From an uncultured Sphingomonadaceae bacterium (GTDB lineage Bacteria > Pseudomonadota > Alphaproteobacteria > Sphingomonadales > Sphingomonadaceae): 64,000 nt of DNA. How positions within the stretch are numbered: position 1 is the stretch's first letter; every line of letters begins with the position of its first letter. The stretch spans positions 310,001 through 374,000 of the forward strand of contig CANLQG010000003.1 in the NCBI GenBank assembly GCA_947493195.1, given 5' to 3'. The notes beneath the pieces are model-generated. The model searched no databases, was not told the origin of the DNA, and saw only the letters and a list, made by a program, of their open reading frames with translations. This document shows, piece by piece, positions 7,276-14,785 of this stretch. A program made the translations under genes and the position numbers.

Positions 7276-9654
7276 TCAGAACCGCATGGAGGCGGTAACG
7301 CCCACGGTGCGCGGTAGCGAAATGAACTCCTTGCTTCCGTTTCCGAAATACCCTTCGCCAGGCGCTGTGCCCATATAGGCTTCGGTGAACAGGCCGGTCA
7401 CGCCTTCCTCGTCGAAAATGTTCTTGATCCAGGCGGCCAGGGTCAGCGGTCCGTTGCTGACGCTGGCCGTGGCATTGAACAAGGCGAACCCGTCGATCGG
7501 TACGTTGAAACGCGTTCCCGTGCCAATCGCGTTGCGGGTATCGGACTGGTAGTTGCCATCGGTTCGCAGGAACAGCGACCACTCCTTGCTGATGTCCGTA
7601 TCATAGCTCAGTGCCCAGTTGATCATGTGCTCTGGTGAGCCGGGCAGGCGGTCACCATCGACGCCCAGGATTGCGCCGTTGGGGGCCAGCACGTTGCCAG
7701 TCAATTCGGCGTCAACGTAGGCATAGCCCACCTGGTAACGCACCTCGTCGGTAAGATACCCGTCAAGCGCCACTTCCAGACCGTAGGTCCGCGCAGATTC
7801 GCCATTGCGAACGGCGAAGAACCCCCAGTTGGACGTCGCGGTGTTAAGCTGCGGATCTTCCCAATCGACGTAGAACAGGCTGACATCATAGGTCAGGTCG
7901 CCCGTGCGTCCCTTGATACCGGCTTCGTAATTGATGACAGTGTCTGCCGAATAAATCTGCCAGGCAGGATCTTCGGCGAAGGTGCCCGTCAGCGGGACCG
8001 CGTTCGAACCGCCGCGGCGATAGCCCTCCGAAACCGTCACGTAGGCCAGCTGGTCGGGCGCGAAGCTCCAGGCGAGGTTGCCCTTGAACAGGACATCGTT
8101 CTCGCTCGTCTCGAACGTTGCGGTAGTGGGCGTAAACAGCCCGGCATAAAGCGGCAGATCGATCAAGGTCTCGTTGCGCGAGGTGTTGTCGAAATATCGC
8201 GCACCCAGTGTCAGGTCGAGGGTCTGGGTCGCATGCCAGGTCGCCTCGCCGAAGATCGAGATTTCCTCGAAGCTTTCGTCGCGCCGGTAGATGAAATCCC
8301 GGTCGCCCGTTACCGCCCCCGCAAATGCCGGAAGGTACTCGTCCCACCAGCGCTTGAAGCCGCTCAGGTAGCTGTCCTGCGTCGATTTGATATTCTGGTC
8401 GCGGTAGAAACCGCCGACTACGTAATCGAATGTTTCGTTGCCGTTGGAAACCAGTCGCACTTCCTGCACGAAAGCCGAATCCTCGTAACTGCGAACTGCG
8501 GCCGCCGCGGGGCGCGGGTAATTGTAGTAGAAACCCAGGAATCCAGCCTGCGCGTAGAAGCCGGTGTTCTCGCTCGTGCTGCTGCCCTCGGTGTCGTAGT
8601 ACGATGTGGAGGATGTCAGCGTGGCGAAACCTATGTCGATATTAGCTTCGAGCGATGCGAGATCGACCTCCCGCTCTGACGGTTCAAGCTGGATGGAGCC
8701 GATTTCGTTGTCTTCGTAATCGCGGCCGAAACCATCGGCACCAACCGTTTGCGCCCGGCGGCCTCCGATATCGTCCTCCTGGTGCGCATACACCAGCTTA
8801 GCCTGGAAGCGGTCGCTCGGCTCGAACATCAGCGTTCCGCGGACCATCCATTGCTCCACGGTATCGGCATCCTCGACGGTACGGTATGAAGCTGCCGGAT
8901 CGAGCACGCCCTCTGGCGCGGCTGGCAGACCTTCGCCGTCCAGTTCGTAGACGTTAACGTAATCGGTGATGCCCGCATAATCGACGTAGGAACCGACAAC
9001 GCGCAAGGCGAGGTTGTTGCCCACTGGCACGTTGACCACGCCGTCAAGCGTATAGCCGATGCCGTCAGACCCGTTGGTATGCGACAGCGAACCGGAGGCA
9101 TATCCGCCAAATTCACCCAGTTCGGGATCGCGCGTGATATAGCGCACAGTGCCGCCCAGCGAGCCCGAACCGTAGAGCGTACCCTGTGGGCCACGCAGCA
9201 CTTCCACCCGCTCGATGTCGCGCAGCAGGAAGTTGGCAAAAACCGGCGTTTCGTTGACGTAGGTGGATACGGTTGCAACCGAGGATGTCGCGTAGTCGCC
9301 CAGCGCGTTACTATCCACGTTCAGACCCCGGATGCGAACCTGGTTCACCGTGCCAGCATTGCGAGACCCCTGGTCAACCACGGCGACGCCCGGAATGGAG
9401 CGCAGCAGTTCGGCATTATCGAAGATTTGCGCTGCCTCGATCTCGTCGCCGCCCACCGACGTGATATTGTAGGGAATGTCGACCACACGCTCTTCGCGGC
9501 GGGTCGCCGTCACCACGATGAAGGGTCGATCCTCCCGCTCTTCTGCGATCGGTTGCAGGTCCGCTTCCTGTGCATGCAGCGGTGTTGCCAGCGTGGTTGT
9601 CGCCAGCAGCAGGCCACTAAGCGTCAATGTGCGGGAATGTTTGGCGTGGATCAT
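7276..9654 (-). CDS. TonB-dependent outer-membrane receptor
   Basis: 792 aa. Signal peptide (residues 1 to about 28, ending THLHA-like at TPLHAQ), a TonB-box-like stretch FIVVTATRR near 45-53, a plug domain (GVAVVDQGSRN, VRIRGLNVDS, ERVEVLRGPQGTLYGSGSLGGTVRY) and a long beta-barrel ending in the aromatic GVTASMRF typical of outer-membrane insertion. It imports ligands too large for porins, driven by TonB-ExbBD, which are not in this window. No Fur-like site lies at the operon head, so a nutrient other than iron is likely. Starts at ATG 9654, overlapping the amidase stop by 4 nt. It groups with the sphingomonad/caulobacter carbon-source receptors by style, but the ligand is unknown. Confidence 0.93.
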   Translation of the reverse strand: MIHAKHSRTLTLSGLLLATTTLATPLHAQEADLQPIAEEREDRPFIVVTATRREERVVDIPYNITSVGGDEIEAAQIFDNAELLRSIPGVAVVDQGSRNAGTVNQVRIRGLNVDSNALGDYATSSVATVSTYVNETPVFANFLLRDIERVEVLRGPQGTLYGSGSLGGTVRYITRDPELGEFGGYASGSLSHTNGSDGIGYTLDGVVNVPVGNNLALRVVGSYVDYAGITDYVNVYELDGEGLPAAPEGVLDPAASYRTVEDADTVEQWMVRGTLMFEPSDRFQAKLVYAHQEDDIGGRRAQTVGADGFGRDYEDNEIGSIQLEPSEREVDLASLEANIDIGFATLTSSTSYYDTEGSSTSENTGFYAQAGFLGFYYNYPRPAAAAVRSYEDSAFVQEVRLVSNGNETFDYVVGGFYRDQNIKSTQDSYLSGFKRWWDEYLPAFAGAVTGDRDFIYRRDESFEEISIFGEATWHATQTLDLTLGARYFDNTSRNETLIDLPLYAGLFTPTTATFETSENDVLFKGNLAWSFAPDQLAYVTVSEGYRRGGSNAVPLTGTFAEDPAWQIYSADTVINYEAGIKGRTGDLTYDVSLFYVDWEDPQLNTATSNWGFFAVRNGESARTYGLEVALDGYLTDEVRYQVGYAYVDAELTGNVLAPNGAILGVDGDRLPGSPEHMINWALSYDTDISKEWSLFLRTDGNYQSDTRNAIGTGTRFNVPIDGFALFNATASVSNGPLTLAAWIKNIFDEEGVTGLFTEAYMGTAPGEGYFGNGSKEFISLPRTVGVTASMRF

Positions 9655-10568
9655 GATCTGGTCCCCCCTTTGCCTTGATTGAATCGGGATATAATTTCTG
9701 TGTCGGATTCTGCCTGTCGTTCGCTGGCGGGCATGGCGAGTTCTCCCAGGTCGGACATGGCCGAGCTGCGCGCTTGGGCATTGACGTGAAACGGGTATTC
9801 CAGGGGCGTGTCGCGAAAGGATTTGAGCACCTGCCCAAGACCATGCCAGCCATGCGCGCGGGCATCACGCACCTGCTGCAGGTCGAGGCGCAGTGCGGCC
9901 ACGTCGCGGCCTTCGCCGCATTCGTAGATTGTCTCCCCGCCCGGACCGTAAAATGCCGAGCGGCCATTGCCGAGCGAACCGGCGCAGTTGATGTCGATGA
10001 AATAGCACTGATTGATCGCAGCGTTCGCGCGCGCAATCGCAAGTTCCACATCCCGGTCTATCGTGTTGGTCAGGGTCGGCAGGACAATCGCTTCTGCACC
10101 CATCGCGGCCAGGGTGCGCATCGCCTCGGGAAACCACATGTCATAGCATATGGCGAGACCAAGCCTGCCGATGCCCGGCACGTCGAACACGCAATACTGA
10201 TTTCCGCAGGCGACGTCCTTTTCGTAGGGCAAAAAGGGAAAGAACTTGTCGTGCCGGGCCACGATCTCGCCATCAGGACCGAACACCGACGAAACATTGT
10301 AAACCGCACCGCCGCGTACCTGATAGTAGGACCCGGGGATCAGGAACACACCAGTCTCGCGGGCGAGGTCGGCCATGCGTTGTTCCAGCAGGCCACCCGC
10401 AGGTTCCGCTCTCGCGGGAGAAGTTCCATAGGCTGCAAGTTCGCCGAAAACCACGAGGTCGACCCACGGGAACCTGCGCGTGACGGCGCGCGTTTCTTCC
10501 TCGATCAGCGCGGTATTATCGGCGCCCTTGGCGTCTATCTGTATCGCGGCGATACCAAGCTTCGTCAT
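9651..10568 (-). CDS. Carbon-nitrogen hydrolase (nitrilase superfamily amidase)
   Basis: 305 aa, cytoplasmic, no signal peptide. The nitrilase-superfamily catalytic triad is visible: E43 (VVFGELAAYG), K108 (ARHDKFFPF) and C141 (LAICYDMWFPEAM). Family members cleave C-N bonds in amides, carbamoyl compounds or nitriles; the CYDMWFPE pattern is closer to amidases and N-carbamoyl-type hydrolases than to true nitrilases. First gene of the operon, with a strong Shine-Dalgarno GGAGGG 6 nt before ATG 10568 and a candidate MocR operator just upstream. Together with gabTD it could release GABA or another omega-amino acid from an amide. The last 30 or so residues are low in complexity and diverge from the core fold. 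Confidence 0.85.
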   Translation of the reverse strand: MTKLGIAAIQIDAKGADNTALIEEETRAVTRRFPWVDLVVFGELAAYGTSPARAEPAGGLLEQRMADLARETGVFLIPGSYYQVRGGAVYNVSSVFGPDGEIVARHDKFFPFLPYEKDVACGNQYCVFDVPGIGRLGLAICYDMWFPEAMRTLAAMGAEAIVLPTLTNTIDRDVELAIARANAAINQCYFIDINCAGSLGNGRSAFYGPGGETIYECGEGRDVAALRLDLQQVRDARAHGWHGLGQVLKSFRDTPLEYPFHVNAQARSSAMSDLGELAMPASERQAESDTEIISRFNQGKGGTRS

Positions 10569-10604
10569 TCAATTCCCTCCGAACGCCTGCAGGTTCGGAC
10601 AGGA

Positions 10605-10649
10605 TAGCGATTGCTATTAGGACCAGATGAGGCTGTTTGATGGAGCCAG
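10605..10649 (-). promoter_or_regulatory. Putative MocR operator and promoter region of the amidase operon
   Basis: In the 92-nt gap between the regulator stop and the amidase start, the minus strand reads CTGGCTCCAT (10649-10640) and CTGGTCCTAAT (10626-10616), half-sites starting 23 nt apart. The proximal half-site ends 47 nt before the ATG. A perfect inverted repeat ATAGC-N4-GCTAT (10605-10618) overlaps the proximal half-site. The layout is the same as at 2831-2863 upstream of gabD. Assignment to the MocR gene is by adjacency and resemblance to known MocR-family direct repeats. Confidence 0.55.
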
Positions 10650-10660
10650 TTCAGCTTGCC

Positions 10661-12523
10661 CTACAAGGCGGACGCAATTGAAGCGCTGTCGATGCGTCGT
10701 CCACTCTCGTCGAGCCAGAATATCTGGTTGGATTCCTTTTCAACGCGGTAGCGCCCGGCTTCGCCATAGGCCCACCGGTTCCATTGGCGGCACCATCGGT
10801 CATCTTCGATCCACCAACGCCCTTCGTCCCGGTCTTCCCCGGCATAACCCGCGCGGCCCAGCATGCTCCCATCCGCGTGCAGTTCGATCACGCACGGCTC
10901 TCCGTAAACTGTCTCGTAATTGATCTGCACACCGGACAGGAAACATTCGAGCTCGGCCTCAGAGAGCACATGGGTTTCGCCCGGAAGTGTCGGCTTCGCT
11001 GGCCAGCCCTGGGTGCCTGCTCTCTTGCGCATCTCCAGCGAAAGCGCCTCGATACCGGGCCGGATCTGCGCCTCGTCCAGACTCGTGACACCCAGGCGAA
11101 ACATATTCGATCGCCCCTGCCTATTCGCGAAATAGGGCGTGGCCGGCTCGATCAGCACTCCCGCGTTCTTCGCCACGGTTTGCAACTGCTCGGCGTCCAG
11201 ATTGTCCGGACCACGCACCCAGTAGCAGGTGCCCCCTGTTACAGGAGGAATGGCGATGGAGAGCGGCCGATAGTGGTTCAGGGCATCACGCAATGCGATG
11301 AGCCGTTGTTCATAGGTTCGGAAAAGGCGGCGAAGCATTGTGTCGTAATGCCCCAACGACAGGAATATGCCCGCGGTTCGCTGCATGATCGGTGAGGGTT
11401 TACGTGTGGTCAAGTTGCGAAGCCTGCGCGCCGCCCGAATGAAATCAGCAGGGCCGACAAGGAAGCCGAGACGCAAGCCGGGAGACAGCACCTTGGAAAG
11501 CGCCGCGACATAAACGACACGCCCATCCCTGTCTGCGCTCTTCAACGCTGGCGGAGCGTCGACCAGAAAACTCAATTCGCATTCAAAATCGTCCTCGATG
11601 ATCAAGGCATCGTGACGCTTCGCTTCGGCAATCAAAGCCTCCCGCTGCCTTTGCGGCATCGTGACGCCAGTCGGCCGCTGACGACTTGGCGAGACGTAGA
11701 ACACATCGATCCCCTGAAGTCCGTTATCGAACTCCACCCCAGCGTCACCCACGGGAAAATAGCTTACTTCTGCACCGCGCGCATGGGCCAAAGCTCTGAC
11801 ATCCGGGTCTCCGGGGTCCTCCAGACCAACTGCTGTGCCGTGCTCGCACAGAAGTTCGAACGCGAGATGAAGCGCTTGCTGTTCTCCCACGGTCACCAGT
11901 ATTTCGTCCGGCGCTGCGGCGATGCCGCGGCGAGTCAGGATTTTCTGGCGCAACTGCTCAACCAGCAATTCGTCATCGGCCTCGCCCCTATCGGTGGACC
12001 AGCTTTCGACCTCATGGATTCCGAGCGCCATGCGACTGGCTTCACGCCATTCACCGATCGGGAAAAGCGTTCGATCATATAGACCCTCGATGAAGGGATA
12101 GGGGAACCTCCGCCAGTCGGATGGGTAACGGAACTGGCCGCCAGGAATAACGTTTGTCGGCGCCCGGCGCATGACAGCCGAGCTTTCCTTTCGAGACTGT
12201 GACCCAGCTATGGTGGTGACCGACGAAGGTTTCCTTCCCTCAGCGACGAAGACACCGCTCCGCTCTCGCGAAACGAGATGGCCGGAGGCGATCAATTCCT
12301 CATAGGCCAGCGAAACAGTGTTGCGCGCCACACTGAGTTGCGCGCTCAGCTTGCGCGATGAAGGGAGCTTCAGGCCAGGTGGAAGCACACCCGATTCAAT
12401 CGTCTCAACGACCCGCGCACGCAATTGGGCCTGAAGCGACGTGGTCGATTCTCGATCGAGACGAAAAAGATGCGCGAGGGATTGCTTTGGCACTGCTTCT
12501 GCACGTGACTCAATTGCCGGCAT
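10661..12523 (-). CDS. MocR/GabR-family transcriptional regulator with C-terminal extension
   Basis: 620 aa. Residues 20-95 form a GntR-type winged helix (LQAQLRARVVETIESG, LPSSRKLSAQL, ARNTVSLAYEEL). Residues about 145-500 are an aminotransferase class I fold with the PLP lysine K344 in ALSKVLSPGLRLGF, as in GabR, TauR and PdxR. These proteins sense an amine or PLP adduct and activate neighbouring catabolic genes. Residues 515-620 are an extra tail with a WWIEDDRWCRQW motif followed by short beta-like segments; ordinary MocR proteins end near 480-500. It precedes the amidase operon in the same direction, 92 nt away, and is the obvious candidate regulator of both candidate operators. Its effector is probably GABA-like, by inference. 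Confidence 0.88.
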   Translation of the reverse strand: MPAIESRAEAVPKQSLAHLFRLDRESTTSLQAQLRARVVETIESGVLPPGLKLPSSRKLSAQLSVARNTVSLAYEELIASGHLVSRERSGVFVAEGRKPSSVTTIAGSQSRKESSAVMRRAPTNVIPGGQFRYPSDWRRFPYPFIEGLYDRTLFPIGEWREASRMALGIHEVESWSTDRGEADDELLVEQLRQKILTRRGIAAAPDEILVTVGEQQALHLAFELLCEHGTAVGLEDPGDPDVRALAHARGAEVSYFPVGDAGVEFDNGLQGIDVFYVSPSRQRPTGVTMPQRQREALIAEAKRHDALIIEDDFECELSFLVDAPPALKSADRDGRVVYVAALSKVLSPGLRLGFLVGPADFIRAARRLRNLTTRKPSPIMQRTAGIFLSLGHYDTMLRRLFRTYEQRLIALRDALNHYRPLSIAIPPVTGGTCYWVRGPDNLDAEQLQTVAKNAGVLIEPATPYFANRQGRSNMFRLGVTSLDEAQIRPGIEALSLEMRKRAGTQGWPAKPTLPGETHVLSEAELECFLSGVQINYETVYGEPCVIELHADGSMLGRAGYAGEDRDEGRWWIEDDRWCRQWNRWAYGEAGRYRVEKESNQIFWLDESGRRIDSASIASAL

Positions 12524-12977
12524 GGCTCAAGCTTTCTCACGACAAAAGTAGTGGGCATCAAACATCGGTTACGAACGAGTGATCGGAGAGGGGCCCTAGG
12601 ACTGGTAACGACGCAGAGGGCATATTCCCGCCGGAAGCGAAAAGGCACTCACCACATTCGATGCCTGATCGGCACAAAGGTCGTCTTCAGGATATGCCAG
12701 CTAATTAGGCAAATGAACGGGGTGTGGCCTGCCCCGTCGCCCCACCCGTGAAAGTAAGCAATAGGTGCGAAACAAGACCCAAACTCTGCAGAAGAATGCC
12801 TAGCCTGCCTGTTGGAAGGCGTACCGTTAAAATGTCCGCTTTGCGTACCCACTGTGCTCAGAAGCGGACTGTCTGCAAGCGGCCCAATTCCAGCCGGTCA
12901 GCAATGCGTCCAAAATCCCGGTCATTCGCGGATCGCAGTGGAGACGCCAAGAGCGGACGACCAGCGCACCAAGTGAA
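12524..12977. other. 454-nt intergenic region without a convincing gene
   Basis: Separates the minus-strand MocR gene from the plus-strand metal-efflux operon, so it must hold two divergent promoters. Short open frames exist on both strands but have neither family resemblance nor good ribosome binding sites. Around 12830-12960 there are short repeated AGCGGAC/GTCCGCT words (for example GTCCGCT near 12835 and AGCGGACTG near 12862), resembling non-coding debris often seen between sphingomonad genes. I could not identify a regulator binding site. Confidence 0.5.
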
Positions 12978-13385
12978 TTGATCGACATTGCGTTACGCGC
13001 CCCTGCCCGTTGTCGCGGCATCGTGTTCCGGATTCTCACCCTCTTCCTGCTCGTAAGCGCGCTTGTCGTGCCGCGTGCTGCGTGGGGCGCCCATTTGAGC
13101 GGGCATGAGGATCTGAGTTCGGTCGGCGCTGTGCATTCGCACCACGACGATCACGCTCACGAACATTCGGCGAGCGGCGAAGATGCGGCGGAGCAGGATG
13201 ACGCGCCCGGCGATCTCACGCACGATCATAAGCCAGCCTTCGCCGTTGGTGGAGACATACCGTTGCCGGAGATTTCTCTCGTCAGCGCGGTGATCGGCGC
13301 ACACTCCGCGGAAGGCCTGACGGAACTTTATCTCAGGGTGCTTTCACGCCCGGATTCCCTCTTGCGACCACCTCGCATGATCTGA
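12978..13385 (+). CDS. Histidine-rich secreted protein heading the metal-efflux operon
   Basis: Up to 135 aa from TTG 12978; GTG 13023 is an equally possible start. A hydrophobic segment (FRILTLFLLVSALVV) followed by PRAAWGA looks like a signal peptide. The next 60 residues hold dense His clusters (HSHHDDHAHEHS, LTHDHK), so a periplasmic metal-binding role is likely. Small His-rich proteins of this kind head czc/cus-type operons in sphingomonads, comparable in place to CzcI. It ends 48 nt before the TolC-like gene, with a GGAGG between. I cannot place it in a named family. Confidence 0.65.
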   Translation: MIDIALRAPARCRGIVFRILTLFLLVSALVVPRAAWGAHLSGHEDLSSVGAVHSHHDDHAHEHSASGEDAAEQDDAPGDLTHDHKPAFAVGGDIPLPEISLVSAVIGAHSAEGLTELYLRVLSRPDSLLRPPRMI

Positions 13386-13433
13386 CGTACCTGCCGGGCG
13401 GCTGCCCGGCTGTCAGTTCACGCGGAGGAATCC

Positions 13434-14567
13434 ATGCCCAAAATGCGGGTGCGCGATGCATCCATTTCCATTGCAATTGCGTTGTGCGCCCTGCCCGTTG
13501 CGGCGCAGGCGCAGGACATTGTCGACGAAGATACCGCGATCGAGCGTGCGCTCGCTCGCGAAGGTATTTCCGCTCGCGATGATGCAGAGCGCGCGGCTTC
13601 GGCGGCGGAGATCGACGTCATCGGCCCGCGCGCCAATCCCATCGATCTGAACGGGCGCCGCGGATCGCTCCGCGATGCTGCACGCGCCGACGGTCTCGCG
13701 ACGGAAGCCGAGATTGCGCGTCGTCGTCAGATGCTCGTGGCCGAAGTGCGCCAGGCCTATGTGCAATGCGCCGCCGCGAGCGCGCAGATCGACGTCTGGC
13801 AGCGCTACACCGAGGAATTGGCCGAGGCAGAGCGGGTCTCGACCGCGCGCGCCGAGGCAGGCGATACCGCCGTTTACGATGTGCGCCGTGTGCGGGTCGA
13901 ACGGCGGGCTGCCGAGGCGCAGCTTGCGCGAGCACGAGGCGATGTCGCCGCCGATTGCGCTGCGCTGGCATCGCTTACTGGAATTGCCGATCCACAGGTC
14001 GAACTCGAGGCCATAACGCGCCTTACAAGCGCTGCGCAGCCGGGTGAGCGCGCCGATCTTCTTGCTGACGAGCGCCGAATCGAGGCGGCGCAATACCGTG
14101 TTCGCGCTGCCAACCAGGCACGACTGCCACAGCTTGCCGTCGGCGTTGGCTTGCTACGCCGGGATGATGGGATCGACACGGCCTATGGTCCCGTCGTTTC
14201 GGTCGGTGTCACCGTCCCCTTGTGGAACTCGGGCTCCGCTGCCGTGCGGCGTGAAGAGGCCCGTGCCGCCGCGCTGGGATCCGAGCTTCTCATCGCCCGT
14301 CGCCGGGTCGAGGCAGAGCAGAATGCCGCCGCCGCACGACTCTCTGCCGCACGCGAAGCAGCCGTCACCGCCGCTGGCGCGCGCGAGGATGCCGGACGCC
14401 TCGGAACCATTGCCGAAACCGCCTACCAGGCGGGAGAGATCGGCGTCGTGGAACTCCTCGACGCCTATGAAGCCGCGCGCGAGGCCGACCTGTCGGTAAT
14501 CGCGCTCGCAACCGATGCGGCCCTCGCGGCCGTCGAATACGACCTAGCCATTGGAAGGACCTACTGA
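13434..14567 (+). CDS. TolC-family outer-membrane efflux protein (CzcC-like)
   Basis: 377 aa. Signal peptide (IAIALCALPVAAQAQ) then alternating long Ala/Arg/Glu-rich helices, as in outer-membrane efflux channels; two repeats are visible (residues about 40-200 and 220-375). It would form the exit duct for the RND pump encoded downstream. ATG 13434 has a GGAGGAATCC leader. The stop codon overlaps the next start (TGATG), giving translational coupling. Shorter than TolC (about 470 aa) and in the range of CzcC/CusC-type channels. Confidence 0.83.
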   Translation: MPKMRVRDASISIAIALCALPVAAQAQDIVDEDTAIERALAREGISARDDAERAASAAEIDVIGPRANPIDLNGRRGSLRDAARADGLATEAEIARRRQMLVAEVRQAYVQCAAASAQIDVWQRYTEELAEAERVSTARAEAGDTAVYDVRRVRVERRAAEAQLARARGDVAADCAALASLTGIADPQVELEAITRLTSAAQPGERADLLADERRIEAAQYRVRAANQARLPQLAVGVGLLRRDDGIDTAYGPVVSVGVTVPLWNSGSAAVRREEARAAALGSELLIARRRVEAEQNAAAARLSAAREAAVTAAGAREDAGRLGTIAETAYQAGEIGVVELLDAYEAAREADLSVIALATDAALAAVEYDLAIGRTY

Positions 14568-14758
14568 TGAAGAAAACGATGATGCTTGCCGCCATTCCGG
14601 CGATGTTTGCCCTCGCCGCGTGCGGCGAGACAGCGAACGAGGACACCGCCGAGACCGAAACGGCGGTGATCGATGACGACAATGATGCGCCGGAACCGGT
14701 GGCCGAACCCGTCGCCGAGGAAGAGCCGCACGATGAATCCGTGCCGCACGAACATTGA
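14567..14758 (+). CDS. Small acidic lipoprotein in the efflux operon
   Basis: 63 codons plus stop (62-63 aa). Lipoprotein signal with lipobox FALAAC and acylated Cys at residue 19, then an acidic, proline-rich tail (TAETETAVIDDDND) ending in HDESVPHEH. The start overlaps the preceding stop by one base. The acidic and His content suggests weak metal binding at the membrane surface; no family recognised. Its steady position between channel and adaptor genes argues it is real and functional. Confidence 0.7.
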   Translation: MKKTMMLAAIPAMFALAACGETANEDTAETETAVIDDDNDAPEPVAEPVAEEEPHDESVPHEH

Positions 14759-14785
14759 TAATCTGACCTTTCGAGTATCCTGACA

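Noticed and set aside
12551-12852. Small open frames on both strands between the MocR gene and the efflux operon
   Set aside because: No ribosome binding sites, no family resemblance, and codon composition unlike neighbouring genes.
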